Shown piece by piece: positions 38,477-47,437 of a stretch of 64,000 nt of DNA; position 1 is the stretch's first letter, and the number at the start of each line of letters is the position of its first letter. This DNA comes from Actinomadura violacea (lineage in GTDB: Bacteria > Actinomycetota > Actinomycetes > Streptosporangiales > Streptosporangiaceae): the NCBI RefSeq assembly GCF_017573465.1, contig NZ_JAGEPF010000002.1, positions 372,001-436,000 on the forward strand, written 5' to 3'. The notes under the pieces were generated by a model. The model was not told the origin of the DNA. It saw only the letters and a program-made list of their open reading frames with translations, and did not search any database. The position numbers and the translations under genes are program-made.

Positions 38477-39832
38477 TCACTTCTCCCTCACGATGGCCAG
38501 GACCTCGTCGCGGATCGCCGCCATGGTGGCCTCGTCGCCGGCCTCCGCGTTGAGGCGCAGCAGCGGCTCGGTGTTGGACGGCCGCAGGTTGAACCACCAT
38601 CCGGCGGACTCGTCCCCGACGGTCAGGCCGTCCAGCTCGTCGATCGTAACGCCGGGGCGGCCCGCGAACGCCTCGCGCACCTGGCCCGCGGCGGCGTCCT
38701 GGTCGGCGACCTCGCTGTTGATCTCGCCGGACGCGACGTACCGGGTGTACTCGCCGAGCAGCGCCGACAGCGGCCCGTCCTGCTCGCCGAGGGCGGCGAG
38801 GACGTGCAGCGCGGCCAGCATGCCGGAGTCGGCGAACCAGAAGTCGCGGAAGTAGAAGTGCGCCGAGTGCTCGCCGCCGAACACCGCGCCCGACTCGGCC
38901 ATCGTCTGCTTGATGAACGAGTGCCCGACCCGGGTCCGGACGGGGCTGCCGCCGTGCTCGGTGACGATCTCCGGGACGGCCTTGGAGGTGATCAGGTTGT
39001 GCACGATCGGGGCGCCCGGGTGCTTGGCCAGCTCCCGGACCGCGACCAGCGCGGTGATCGCGGAGGGGGCGACGATCTCGCCGCGCTCGTCCACCACGAA
39101 GCAGCGGTCGGCGTCGCCGTCGAAGGCCAGGCCGATGTCGGCGCCGGTCTCGCGGACCTTGGCCTGCAGGTCGCGCAGGTTCGCCGGCTCGATCGGGTTG
39201 GCCTCGTGGTTGGGGAAGGTGCCGTCCAGCTCGAAGTACAGCGGGACGAGGTCGATCGGCAGCCCCTCGAACACGACCGGGACGGTGTGCCCGCCCATGC
39301 CGTTTCCGGCGTCCGCGACGACCTTCAGCGGCCGGATCGAGGACAGGTCGACCAGCGTCTTCAGGTGCTCGGCGTAGCCGTGCAGGACGTCGCGCCGCGA
39401 CACCGTCCCGGGCTCGCCGTCGTACGCCGGGACGCCGTTCTCGATCATCTCGCGGATCTCGGTGAGGCCGGTGTCGCGGCCGACCGGCTTGGCGCCCGCC
39501 CGGCACAGCTTGATGCCGTTGTACTTGGCCGGGTTGTGGCTCGCGGTGAACATCGCGCCGGGGATGCCGAGGTCGCCGCTGGCGTAGTAGAGCATGTCGG
39601 TGGAGCCGAGGCCGGCCTCGATCACGTCCGCGCCCTGCGAGGTCGCGCCGCGCGCGAACGCGGCGGCCAGCGGCCCGGACGACTCGCGCATGTCGTGCGC
39701 GGTGACGATCGCGTCCGCCCCCGTCACCCGGACGAACGCCGCGCCGGCCGCCTCGGCGACCGCGGGGTCCAGCTCGTCGGGCACGACGCCGCGGATGTCG
39801 TACGCCTTGAAGATCTTGGCGAGGTCGCCCAC
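38477..39832 (-). CDS. manB: Phosphomannomutase/phosphoglucomutase
   Basis: The 451-aa enzyme converts mannose-6-P to mannose-1-P for GDP-mannose synthesis. It has the catalytic phosphoserine loop '[17 protein letters not shown]', the Mg2+ loop '[16 protein letters not shown]', the sugar-binding '[12 protein letters not shown]' and the phosphate-binding '[16 protein letters not shown]'. I chose GTG 39832, with GGGGAGCAGG upstream. The order with DUF3499, Trm112 and the SIS isomerase is the same as around Rv3257c (pmmA). Confidence 0.96.
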   Translation of the reverse strand: MGDLAKIFKAYDIRGVVPDELDPAVAEAAGAAFVRVTGADAIVTAHDMRESSGPLAAAFARGATSQGADVIEAGLGSTDMLYYASGDLGIPGAMFTASHNPAKYNGIKLCRAGAKPVGRDTGLTEIREMIENGVPAYDGEPGTVSRRDVLHGYAEHLKTLVDLSSIRPLKVVADAGNGMGGHTVPVVFEGLPIDLVPLYFELDGTFPNHEANPIEPANLRDLQAKVRETGADIGLAFDGDADRCFVVDERGEIVAPSAITALVAVRELAKHPGAPIVHNLITSKAVPEIVTEHGGSPVRTRVGHSFIKQTMAESGAVFGGEHSAHFYFRDFWFADSGMLAALHVLAALGEQDGPLSALLGEYTRYVASGEINSEVADQDAAAGQVREAFAGRPGVTIDELDGLTVGDESAGWWFNLRPSNTEPLLRLNAEAGDEATMAAIRDEVLAIVREK

Positions 39833-39843
39833 TCCTGCTCCCC

Positions 39844-39881
39844 TGTACGCAAGTGATGGCCGTGTACGCAAGTGATGGCCG
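39844..39881. repeat. Perfect 19-bp tandem duplication upstream of manB
   Basis: TGTACGCAAGTGATGGCCG occurs twice head to tail, 12 nt before the manB start. On the manB strand each copy carries TTGCGT. Confidence 0.9.
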
Positions 39882-39960
39882 AAAGGACGGCGGGACAACC
39901 GAGCCTACCGGCAGGCGCGGCGGCGGCCCGCGCCGGTGCCGGTCTCCGGCGTGACGGGGG

Positions 39961-40338
39961 TCACTCCTGCGGCTGGGTGCCCGCGGGCTCCGAGCGCAGC
40001 ACCCGCAGGTGGCCGCGGCGGCCGACCTCGGTGCCCTGGCCGACCGGCTCCTGGCCGGGGGCCGGCGCGGGCCGGGCGGCCTCGCGGACGGCGTCGGCGA
40101 GCGCCTCGAGGTCGTCGGCGCTCGGCTCGGACTCCTCCTCGACGGGGAGCCGGACGAGCTCCCAGCCCATGGGGGCGGTCAGCCGCTCCGAATGCTCCGC
40201 GCACAGGTCGTAGCAGTGCGGCTCGGCGTACGTGGCGAGGGGCCCCAGAACAGCGGTCGAGTCGCGGTAGACGTACGTGAGCGTGAAGACTGCGGGCGCC
40301 TTGCAGGCGGTGCGGGAGCAGGTGCGGACGGGGCTCAC
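39961..40338 (-). CDS. DUF3499 protein
   Basis: The 125-aa protein starts at GTG 40338 ('SPVRTCSRTACKAPAVFTLT'). The N-terminal 75 residues hold Cys/His pairs (CxxxxC, 'PHCYDLCAEHSERL') that suggest a zinc site. The C-terminal third is acidic and low-complexity. DUF3499 (Rv3258c in M. tuberculosis) always sits between phosphomannomutase and the zincin-like gene. The function is unknown. Confidence 0.9.
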   Translation of the reverse strand: MSPVRTCSRTACKAPAVFTLTYVYRDSTAVLGPLATYAEPHCYDLCAEHSERLTAPMGWELVRLPVEEESEPSADDLEALADAVREAARPAPAPGQEPVGQGTEVGRRGHLRVLRSEPAGTQPQE

Positions 40339-40558
40339 GATGGCCGACCGTACCTCGCTCCCGCCGCCTCCGCCACCACCCGGGCGCACGTGTCGCCGTT
40401 ACCGGCCGATTTCCGGGGCAACGGCTACATACCGTGTGCTCCCGACCCCTCATCGTGCGGCGTCGTTCGGGGGCGCTGTCCCCGGCGCCACTCTGGTGTT
40501 CCCGGTGTGCAGGAGGGTGTTCCTGGTGCGGGGGCGGGGGTCCGCGCGCGGCGGGAGG

Positions 40559-40564
40559 TAACCT
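40559..40564 (+). promoter_or_regulatory. -10 box of probable leaderless promoter (zincin-like gene)
   Basis: TAACCT lies 6 nt before the GTG at 40571. Confidence 0.5.
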
Positions 40565-40570
40565 GTGGGG

Positions 40571-40999
40571 GTGCGATCCCGTGTGGCAGGCGTACGGCGC
40601 CGCGATCGGCACGGTCGCGGCCTCCGTGGCCCTCTGACGCCCCCGCAGGCGCCGGTCTCGCGGACCCGCGCGGAGAAGTTCGACGACCTCGTCGAGGACG
40701 AGGTGCGCCGGCTCGGTGCGCGCTGGGGACGGGAGCTGTCGGGCGTGGTGTTCGGCGTCGAGGAGGTCCCGGACGTCGAGCCGGGGTACGACGGACCCGT
40801 GCCGCTCGGCCGGACCGTCTCCGGCGACGGCGGCCCGGCGGTCCGGATCATGGTGTTCCGCCGCCCGGTGGAGGCGCGGGCGTCCGGCGAGCAGGAGCTC
40901 GGCCGGCTGATCCGCGACCTGCTGGTGGAGGAGGTCGCCGACCTGCTCGGCCTGTCCCCGGAGTCCGTCGACCCGAGCTACGACTCCCCGGACGATTAG
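40571..40999 (+). CDS. Zincin-like (Rv3259-type) protein lacking the HEXXH motif
   Basis: The 142-aa protein belongs to the 'metallopeptidase' (Zincin_1/PF06262-like) family; 'RRDRHGRGLRGPLTPPQAPV' and 'RRPVEARASGEQELGRLIRD' are typical. Where active members have HExxH, this one has 'LLVEEVADLLGLSPESVDPS': both His are replaced (E and D). From memory, Rv3259 and Streptomyces homologues are also degenerate here. It is therefore probably not a protease. It diverges from DUF3499, and its stop abuts that of DUF5719. A start at GTG 40565 is also possible. Confidence 0.87.
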   Translation: MRSRVAGVRRRDRHGRGLRGPLTPPQAPVSRTRAEKFDDLVEDEVRRLGARWGRELSGVVFGVEEVPDVEPGYDGPVPLGRTVSGDGGPAVRIMVFRRPVEARASGEQELGRLIRDLLVEEVADLLGLSPESVDPSYDSPDD

Positions 41000-42442
41000 C
41001 TAGGGGATCAGCGCGGTCTGGCTGTCGCCGGCGGGCGGGAGCCGCAGCATGGTGGGCGCGGGCATCAGCGGCAGGACGGTGAACAGGTAGCCGTCGCCCT
41101 TGCCCTTGGCCATGATCCTCGCGCCGTAGACGGGGCCCGAGCCGGGCTTGACCGTGATGACGGCCCCGTAGCCCTTGTCGCCGCCGCGGGGTGCGGCGAG
41201 CCTGGTCTCGACGGTGCGTCCCGCGCCGATCTCGACGTCCTGCGGCGCGCCCGCGCCCTGCGCGTCCATCGTGGTGATCTGGACGCCGGCGCGGCCGGCG
41301 GGCGCGGTGAGCACGACGGACGCGTCGTACCGGTCGTCGGCGACGACCGCGGACGCGCCGGACGCGCCGCCGAGCGGGTCGGTGGCCGTGCCGTAGGCGG
41401 CGTCGGCGCCGCGCAAGGCGGCGAACCCGGCGATGACCGGCTGGTCGGAGTCCAGCCGGACGGCGGCGGCGCGGCCCGACAGGGACCCGGCGAGGTCGAT
41501 GGACGTGACGCTCTGCGCGGGCGCCTCGACGGTGTCCTGGCCCTGCGGGGCGAACGCGCCGTCGGCGGTGACGGCCCGCACCTTGATCCGGGCGTCGGCC
41601 TCGCCGGGCACCGCGACGAGGAGCCTGCGCTGCCCGTCACCGCCCGGCACACCGGGCACGACCAGGGACGTCGCGGGCCCGGGCGACAGCGGCAGCCACT
41701 CGATCCCCTTCTTCGCGCCGATACGCACCCGCAGCGACGCGGCGACGCGCCCGCCGGTGGCGTGCACGTTGAGGGCGAGGTCGCGGGCCGTCTTGACGAT
41801 GTCGCCGAGGCCCTCCGGCTGCTCGCCGATCTTGATGACGCTGGTGGCGTACGGCGCGACGGGCGTGGCGCGCCCCTCGGTGGTGTCGAGGGGCCCCTCG
41901 CCGGACAGGGCGGTGACGTCCACGGACGCCGGCTGGGCGTCGACGTTCGTCAGGTACAGGTCGAGCCGGTCGGCGGCGAGCGGGCCGGGGCCGAGGAACC
42001 ACAGGTCGGTGCCGGGCCGGGCGCAGCGGGCGTTGGCGAGGCCGCGGTCGTCGCCGCCGCCCCAGTGGGTGGTCTGCTCCGCCTCCAGCCCGGCGGCGAG
42101 GGCGCCGCTCGCGCGGACGGTGAAGGAGTCCTTGGTGGTGCCCATGTCCTTGTCCCAGCCCTGGCCGGGCGCGGTCATGGACGCGAGCGGGGATCCGCCG
42201 CGGGTGGGTGCGACGTCGAGGCGCCCGCCGGTCCGCTTCTGCGGGAGGGACCGGATGCCGACGCGCCCGCCCTCGTGCCCCGGGCAGACCATCACGGCGG
42301 CGTCGACGGGTTCGGTGTGTCCCTTCGCCTCGGCGCTTCCGGGCCGGGAGAACGACGCGGCGCCGTAGAGGGCGGCCACGCCGACCAGGACGAGGGCGGC
42401 GATGGCGTAGCGCATGCCGAGGAGCTTCAGCACTCGTTCCAT
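41000..42442 (-). CDS. DUF5719 secreted or membrane-anchored protein
   Basis: The 480-aa protein has one N-terminal membrane helix (residues about 10-30) and a long extracytoplasmic part made of beta-rich repeats without catalytic motifs. The spacing and the 'VMVCPGHEGG' start fit DUF5719, found after large GT2 genes in actinomycetes. It begins 1 nt after the stop of the glycosyltransferase gene, so the two are translated together and probably form one envelope complex. Its function is unknown. Confidence 0.85.
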   Translation of the reverse strand: MERVLKLLGMRYAIAALVLVGVAALYGAASFSRPGSAEAKGHTEPVDAAVMVCPGHEGGRVGIRSLPQKRTGGRLDVAPTRGGSPLASMTAPGQGWDKDMGTTKDSFTVRASGALAAGLEAEQTTHWGGGDDRGLANARCARPGTDLWFLGPGPLAADRLDLYLTNVDAQPASVDVTALSGEGPLDTTEGRATPVAPYATSVIKIGEQPEGLGDIVKTARDLALNVHATGGRVAASLRVRIGAKKGIEWLPLSPGPATSLVVPGVPGGDGQRRLLVAVPGEADARIKVRAVTADGAFAPQGQDTVEAPAQSVTSIDLAGSLSGRAAAVRLDSDQPVIAGFAALRGADAAYGTATDPLGGASGASAVVADDRYDASVVLTAPAGRAGVQITTMDAQGAGAPQDVEIGAGRTVETRLAAPRGGDKGYGAVITVKPGSGPVYGARIMAKGKGDGYLFTVLPLMPAPTMLRLPPAGDSQTALIP

Positions 42443-42443
42443 G

Positions 42444-45400
42444 TCAGCTCTGCTCCTCCGACGCCACGGGCTCGGGCACGGGCTCGGCCTCAGGTTCGGC
42501 TTCGGGCTTGGTCTCCGACTCCTGTGCCGGTTCCTTCTGCGCTGGTTCCTTCTGTGCTGGTTCCTTTTGTGCCGGTTCCTTTTGTGCCGGAGGCTCGTGG
42601 CGGACGCGGGCGCGATGCCCGCCGCGCTTCGCGCGCCTGCCTCGCCGCTCGCGCCGTTCGCGGTGCCGGTCGCCGCCCGGCACGAACGTGTCGGCGCGCG
42701 CGCCCGGCAGCGCCAGCACGGCGACCAGCAGCAGCGCCACGCCCTGGACGATGAGCCACGCGTGCCGCATCCGCATGCCGCGCGTCAGCGTGAACTCGCC
42801 GCCGGACGTGGGGATGTCGTAGCCCTGCGCCCATCCGTCCACGGTCCGCGACTTGAGGCCGTGGCCGTTCAGCCGGGCGTTCCAGCCGCCGTCGGCCGGT
42901 TCGGCGAGCAGCAGTGTGCGCGCGCCGGTACCCGCCGGGATGCGGACGCGTGCGTCGATCTCGCCCGCCGGCAGCGGCGTGATGGTGGAGCCCTGCAGAA
43001 GCATCATGCGGGCCGAGTTCGCCTGCAGGCTCCATACCGCGAACGACCCGGTACGGCTGAGGCGCGACAGTTCGGGCGCCGCGTCCAGCACCTTGGTGAC
43101 GGGATCGGAACCGGGATGCGGCACCAGCACGTACTGGACGCCCATACGCGACAGCGCAGGGCCGTCGTCGCCCTCCCGGTTCACGGCGAGGCCCGCGACC
43201 AGGTCGTCCAGGCGCCGCCGGCCGGGCCCGTCGGGCTGCGTCTCGGCCTCGCCGAGGCGCGGGCGGTCGCCGCGCAGCAGCGTGTAGGCGACGCGTCCGG
43301 ACGGGCCGCCGCCGTGCAGGACGAGCGTGCGCGGCCCGCCCGGCCCCTTGACGAACTCGGGGACGGTGTCGGCGTCGACGGTGCCCAGCGGGCCGTCCGC
43401 GCCCCGCGCCACCCACGCGCCCGCCGCGAGCAGCGGCGCGGTGAGCGCGGCGAGGACGACGACCGCGCCCCCCGCCTTGTAGATCAGGTGCTTGCCGGCG
43501 AGGACCTCGGTCCCGCGCTGGACGGCGGCGGTCGCGGCCAGCAGCACCCCGGCGCCCGCGAAGACGAGCGCGACGCCGGGCCAGGCGGGCGCCGCGTCCG
43601 CGCCCTTGGTGATCGTCGCGGCGCCGGTCAGGATCGCGACGAGCAGCCCGGCGACGGCGAGCAGCCAGCCCGCGAGGACGGCGGTGCGGCGGCCGCGCAG
43701 CGGCAGCGCGCAGACGGCCGCGGCGAGCAGCCCGGCGAACGTCCACCACACGGGCGTCCCCGGGCCGCCGGGGTCGAGGGCGAGCAGTTCGGCGGCGGTC
43801 GCGGGCTCGAACGTCCGGTGCAGCCCCGCCTCCAGCAGGAACCGCGACGGGTGCAGCAGCAGCCCGACCGTCCAGGGGAACAGCAGCAGCGGCGGGACGG
43901 CCAGCGCGATGACGAGGTTGCGGCGGTCCTGGCGGCGGCGCCGGTCGAACAGCGCCCACACCAGCCCGCCGCCCGCGAGCGCGAGCGGCCACGCGAGCGG
44001 GACGAACGCCGTCGCGACGGTCAGCAGCAGCGCGACCGCCCACGCCGCGCGCCCGGCGCGTTTGCGCAGCGTGGCGGGGTCGGCGGCGAAGCGCGGCAGC
44101 CCGTACATGCGGGCGACCTGCACGCCGATCAGCGGCAGCAGCACGAGGACGACAGCGGTGCCGAGCCGTCCGCCCGCGATGGCGCCGGTCGCGGCGGGCA
44201 GCAGCGCGTACGCGGCGGCGAACCACACGCGGACGGCGGCGACGGGGATGCGGCGGCCTTCGGCGCGCGCGCGGCGGCCGGTCCGCGGCGGCTCCAGCAC
44301 CAGCAGCCGGGAAGCGCGGTAGGCGGTGAGCCCGGCCAGCGGGACACTGCCGAGCAGCAGCACCGCGACCGCCAGCCACGGCTTGCCGAACAGGACCGTC
44401 GACAGCAGCGCCAGGAACCCGACGTACGGGGCGCCGCCCGCGCCGGTGCCGAGCCCGACCGGGTGGAAGCCGGACAGGTACTGCTCCCACAGGTCGCTCG
44501 CACCGCCCCACGCGGGCACGAGCGCGCCGCCGCCGAGCCGCGCCGCCCCGGTGATCAGCGACCGCTCGGCCGCGACCGTGACGGCGGCCAGCGCCAGCAG
44601 GAGCAGCACGCCGGGACGGGCGAGGAGCCGGCGGATCGGGCCGGGCTCGTCGGTGATCTCGTCCTCGGCCTCGCGGTCGTGCTCGTGGGCGGCGAAGAAC
44701 TCCGAGACCGCCTCGCCGGTGCGGCGCAGCACGACCATCCGGGGCTGGAACCGCCGGACGCTGCGGTGCACATGTGCCCGCCCCTCGGCGCGGGTGGCGC
44801 GGGCCCGGCGCAGACGGCCGGGATCGCGCAGCACGTCGGCGAGCGCGGCCACCTCCGCGCGCGCGGCGGCGGGCCGTTTGGTGGCCATCAGGACGAGCGC
44901 GTGCAACAGCGACGCCCAGACGTTGCGTACCAGCGTCCGCAGCATCGCGCGGAACGGCTGGTTCGCCAGCAGCGTCCACAGGGCGTTGCGGCGGTCGCGG
45001 CGGAGCGGATGCTCGGCGGTCATGCCGATCTCGCGGATCCCGCGGCGGGCGGCCTCGGCGTGGTAGACCACCGCGTCGGTCGCGACGACCACCCGGTGCC
45101 CGGCCGCGTGCGCGCGCCAGCAGAAGTCCAGGTCGTCGCGGAAGATGCCGTACTCGACGTCGAAGCCGCCGAGCCGGTCCCACACGTCGCGCCGCACCAG
45201 CATCCCGGCGCTGGAGACGGCCAGCACGTCGCGGACGCCGTCGTGCTGGCCCTGGTCGAACTCGCGGCGGTCGATGCCGGTCCAGCGGCGCCCGGCGGCG
45301 TCGACGGACGTCCCGGCCTCGCGCAGCACGCGCCGGTCGCCGAAGTCGCGGACCTTGGGGCCGACGACCGCGATGCCCGGGTCGGACCCGGCCGTCCGCA

Positions 45401-45761
45401 GCAGGTGGCCGAGGGCGTCGTGGTCGGGCACGCAGTCGTCGTGCAGCAGCCAGATCCACTCGATCCTGGGGTTGCCCGGCTCGTCGTCGGGGACGGGGGC
45501 GGACGCGGCGGTCTGCCGCAGCGCCTCCGCGACGGCCTCGCCGTAGCCGGTGGTGCGGGGCAGCGTGAGGACGTCGCCGCCGCCGAGCACCTCGGCGAGG
45601 ACGGCGGGGCCGCGGTCGCGGCTCCCGGTGTCCACGGTCACGAGGCGCTGCACGGGCCGCGCCTGCGTCAGCAGCGCCTTGAGCGCCTCCGGCAGCCAGC
45701 GCGCGCCGTCATGGGCGACGAGGACGGCGGTGACGACATGGCGATCGAGTGTGGGGGCCAA
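42444..45761 (-). CDS. Giant GT2 glycosyltransferase with multi-pass membrane domain
   Basis: The 1105-aa protein has an N-terminal GT2 domain (residues about 8-260) with 'VTAVLVAHDGARWLPEALKA' and metal-binding 'LLHDDCVPDHD' (D108, D109), and 'FRDDLDFCWRAHAAGHRVV' later. About 12-14 membrane helices fill residues 375-780, followed by an extracellular beta-rich region, one more helix near 1020-1040 and a disordered tail. The tail holds five copies of PAQKE and Glu/Pro repeats. It probably makes or exports a cell-wall glycan. The start (TTG 45761) is uncertain. Confidence 0.87.
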   Translation of the reverse strand: MAPTLDRHVVTAVLVAHDGARWLPEALKALLTQARPVQRLVTVDTGSRDRGPAVLAEVLGGGDVLTLPRTTGYGEAVAEALRQTAASAPVPDDEPGNPRIEWIWLLHDDCVPDHDALGHLLRTAGSDPGIAVVGPKVRDFGDRRVLREAGTSVDAAGRRWTGIDRREFDQGQHDGVRDVLAVSSAGMLVRRDVWDRLGGFDVEYGIFRDDLDFCWRAHAAGHRVVVATDAVVYHAEAARRGIREIGMTAEHPLRRDRRNALWTLLANQPFRAMLRTLVRNVWASLLHALVLMATKRPAAARAEVAALADVLRDPGRLRRARATRAEGRAHVHRSVRRFQPRMVVLRRTGEAVSEFFAAHEHDREAEDEITDEPGPIRRLLARPGVLLLLALAAVTVAAERSLITGAARLGGGALVPAWGGASDLWEQYLSGFHPVGLGTGAGGAPYVGFLALLSTVLFGKPWLAVAVLLLGSVPLAGLTAYRASRLLVLEPPRTGRRARAEGRRIPVAAVRVWFAAAYALLPAATGAIAGGRLGTAVVLVLLPLIGVQVARMYGLPRFAADPATLRKRAGRAAWAVALLLTVATAFVPLAWPLALAGGGLVWALFDRRRRQDRRNLVIALAVPPLLLFPWTVGLLLHPSRFLLEAGLHRTFEPATAAELLALDPGGPGTPVWWTFAGLLAAAVCALPLRGRRTAVLAGWLLAVAGLLVAILTGAATITKGADAAPAWPGVALVFAGAGVLLAATAAVQRGTEVLAGKHLIYKAGGAVVVLAALTAPLLAAGAWVARGADGPLGTVDADTVPEFVKGPGGPRTLVLHGGGPSGRVAYTLLRGDRPRLGEAETQPDGPGRRRLDDLVAGLAVNREGDDGPALSRMGVQYVLVPHPGSDPVTKVLDAAPELSRLSRTGSFAVWSLQANSARMMLLQGSTITPLPAGEIDARVRIPAGTGARTLLLAEPADGGWNARLNGHGLKSRTVDGWAQGYDIPTSGGEFTLTRGMRMRHAWLIVQGVALLLVAVLALPGARADTFVPGGDRHRERRERRGRRAKRGGHRARVRHEPPAQKEPAQKEPAQKEPAQKEPAQESETKPEAEPEAEPVPEPVASEEQS
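42521..42591 (-). repeat. 15-bp tandem repeat at the GT2 gene 3' end
   Basis: About five units (for example TGTGCCGGTTCCTTT on the plus strand) encode PAQKE repeats in the GT2 tail. Confidence 0.85.
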
Positions 45762-45805
45762 GGATCGCTCGATCTGTGGGACGACGGTTCTTCCTGCTGG
45801 AACGC

Positions 45806-45841
45806 AGCAGCCGTGCCGGCCCAGGGGCCGACACGGCTGCT
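45806..45841 (-). terminator. Hairpin between whiB and the GT2 gene
   Basis: A stem of 15 pairs (10 outer plus 5 inner, one mismatch) lies about 150 bp after the whiB stop and 45 bp before the GT2 start. It may end the whiB transcript. It could instead be a leader structure for the GT2 gene, as a -10-like TACAGT lies just upstream (45843-45848). Confidence 0.6.
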
Positions 45842-45870
45842 TACTGTACGCGCGGCCGCACGAGCACGCT

Positions 45871-45889
45871 CCGGATCCCCGGGATCCGG
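45871..45889. repeat. Perfect odd palindrome downstream of whiB
   Basis: CCGGATCCCCGGGATCCGG has 9-bp arms around one base. It lies between whiB and the GT2 promoter; a regulator site is possible. Confidence 0.5.
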
Positions 45890-45992
45890 GCGCCGGTGCG
45901 GCCGCCGCGGGCGTCCGGAAGGGGCTCAGCGCGGCGCCGCTCCCCTTCGGCGCCCGCGAACCGGCCTGCCGGTGACCCGCGGGTCGTGGACG

Positions 45993-46256
45993 TCAGACGG
46001 CTTGGCGCTTCAGCTTGCGGCGTTCGCGTTCGGACAGTCCCCCCCAAATACCGAAACGTTCATCGTGCTGCAGCGCGTACTCCAAGCACTCCGTCCGCAC
46101 CTCGCATGCCCGGCACACCTTCTTGGCCTCGCGAGTGGAGCCGCCCTTCTCCGGAAAAAACGCCTCCGGGTCCGTCTGCGCGCACAGTGCGCGCTCCTGC
46201 CAGCCCATCTCTTCGCCGTCTGTGCCGTGCGCCAGCGGGATGACGACCTCGCTCAC
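45993..46256 (-). CDS. whiB: WhiB-family iron-sulfur regulator (WhiB/WhmD, WhiB2 type)
   Basis: The 87-aa protein has the four cluster-binding cysteines C25, C48, C51 and C57 and the 'GIWGGLSERERRKLK' turn and basic tail. 'GWQERALCAQTDPEAFFPEK' and 'GGSTREAKKVCRACEVRTEC' match Streptomyces WhiB and mycobacterial WhmD almost exactly. With WhiA it controls sporulation septation and division genes. It starts at GTG with AGGAGG upstream. The gene lies before fbiA on the opposite strand, as in M. tuberculosis (Rv3260c). Confidence 0.97.
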   Translation of the reverse strand: MSEVVIPLAHGTDGEEMGWQERALCAQTDPEAFFPEKGGSTREAKKVCRACEVRTECLEYALQHDERFGIWGGLSERERRKLKRQAV

Positions 46257-46344
46257 AGCGCACCTCCTGCCCGTGGAACCCCCTGGTCAATGCCGTCCTC
46301 AAGATCTCTCCCCCGGGAAGGCATTGAAACTACACCGACGAAAT

Positions 46345-46356
46345 TACACGCGTGTA
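46345..46356. promoter_or_regulatory. 12-bp palindrome in the whiB promoter region
   Basis: TACACGCGTGTA lies 89 bp before the whiB start in an A/T-richer region, near a -10-like TAGTTT (46327-46332, minus). It does not fit the BldD consensus. Confidence 0.45.
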
Positions 46357-46450
46357 GCGCCCGCCCCGTCAAGCGGAACGAGTTTCCAGGGCGACATAGC
46401 GGCTTATGCGGTGAACCGCTCGCCGAACCTCAGATGAAGATCAGTTAATC

Positions 46451-46503
46451 CGCGGGTCACCCGCGCGGATCACCGAGGCGGATCACCGAGGCGGATCACT
46501 GGG
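46451..46503. repeat. Palindrome and threefold 13-bp repeat at the QYG-rich gene 3' end
   Basis: The odd palindrome CGCGGGTCACCCGCG (46451-46465) is followed by three tandem 13-mers GCGGATCACCGAG (third imperfect, 46465-46503). The stop codon of the gene lies in the third unit. Confidence 0.75.
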
Positions 46504-47437
46504 GCGGAGGGGGCCGGTTGTCCCGGTACCAGTCGCCGCCCTCCTCGGGCCGCTGCTCGCCCTGCGGCTGCCCGGGGTGGGTGCCCTGCGGGCCCTGCTG
46601 GCCCGTGCCCTCCTGGCCGGATCCGCCGTAGGCGCGGGTCCACTCGCCCATCTCCTCCTGCTGGTCGGCGGGCTGCTGCGGCTGTGCCTGCGGCTGCTCG
46701 CCCTGCTGGGGCTGGGCCTGCGGCTGCCCCGGCTGGGCCTGGCCCGGCTGCGCCTGCCCGGGCTGGCCGTACTGCTGGTACTGCTGCTGCCCGTACGCCT
46801 GCTGGCCGTACTGCTGCTGTCCGTACTGCTGCTGGCCGGCCTGCTGCCCTTCGGCGCCCGGCTGGCCGTACTGCTGATACTGCTGATACTGCTGCTGCCC
46901 GTAGCCCTGCTCGCCGTACGGCTGCTGCCCGGGCTGGCCGTACGGCTGCTGCCCCTGCTGGTAGCCGTAGTCGGGGTAGCCCTGCTGCATCTGCTGCTGC
47001 GGGCGGGCGGGCTGCATGCCCTGGAAGACGGTGAAGACGAACCATCCGGCTATGCCGATCACGGCGATCTTGCCGCCGCCGGTGAGGAACACCGCGAGCT
47101 TGCCGATCGCGGTGGCGCCGTCGGCGGCCATCGCGCTCAGCCAGGAGATGACGGCGAACAGGGCGGTGACGCCGAGCACGCCGAGCCCGCCCATGGTGAT
47201 GGTCCGGGCCTGCGCGGTCGCGGTGCCCCAGGTGCTCAGCAGCACCGCGAGGACGACCAGCCCGACGCAGACGATCTGCGTGAACAGGGTGTCCTGCGCG
47301 GCCGAGAGCGCGCGGTAGGTGAAGGAGCCACCGCCGCCCAACAGGAGGATGATGCCACCGAGCAGTTGGACGCCCGCGGAGGCGAGCAGTACCCAGGCGG
47401 CCGGTTCGCGCAGGCGCTGGACGGCTTCCTTGTTCAC
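46496..47437 (-). CDS. Four-helix membrane protein with Q/Y/G/P-rich prion-like tail
   Basis: The 313-aa protein starts at GTG 47437 with GGAGAAG upstream. About four membrane helices lie in residues 12-145. The remaining 165 residues are low-complexity, dominated by Gln, Tyr, Gly and Pro (for example 'YGQQQYQQYQQYGQPG'), with acidic residues near the end. Such a composition is prion-like and could form condensates or membrane-bound scaffolds. The membrane part resembles actinobacterial 'DUF4190-like' small membrane proteins only in general. No function is known. Confidence 0.85.
   Translation of the reverse strand: MNKEAVQRLREPAAWVLLASAGVQLLGGIILLLGGGGSFTYRALSAAQDTLFTQIVCVGLVVLAVLLSTWGTATAQARTITMGGLGVLGVTALFAVISWLSAMAADGATAIGKLAVFLTGGGKIAVIGIAGWFVFTVFQGMQPARPQQQMQQGYPDYGYQQGQQPYGQPGQQPYGEQGYGQQQYQQYQQYGQPGAEGQQAGQQQYGQQQYGQQAYGQQQYQQYGQPGQAQPGQAQPGQPQAQPQQGEQPQAQPQQPADQQEEMGEWTRAYGGSGQEGTGQQGPQGTHPGQPQGEQRPEEGGDWYRDNRPPPPQ

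Noticed and set aside
42414..46448. 1344-codon plus-strand frame opposite the giant GT2 gene
   Set aside because: Composition (Arg, Gly, Ala, Gln, Asp) is typical of a GC-rich shadow; the minus-strand GT2 and WhiB products are clear.
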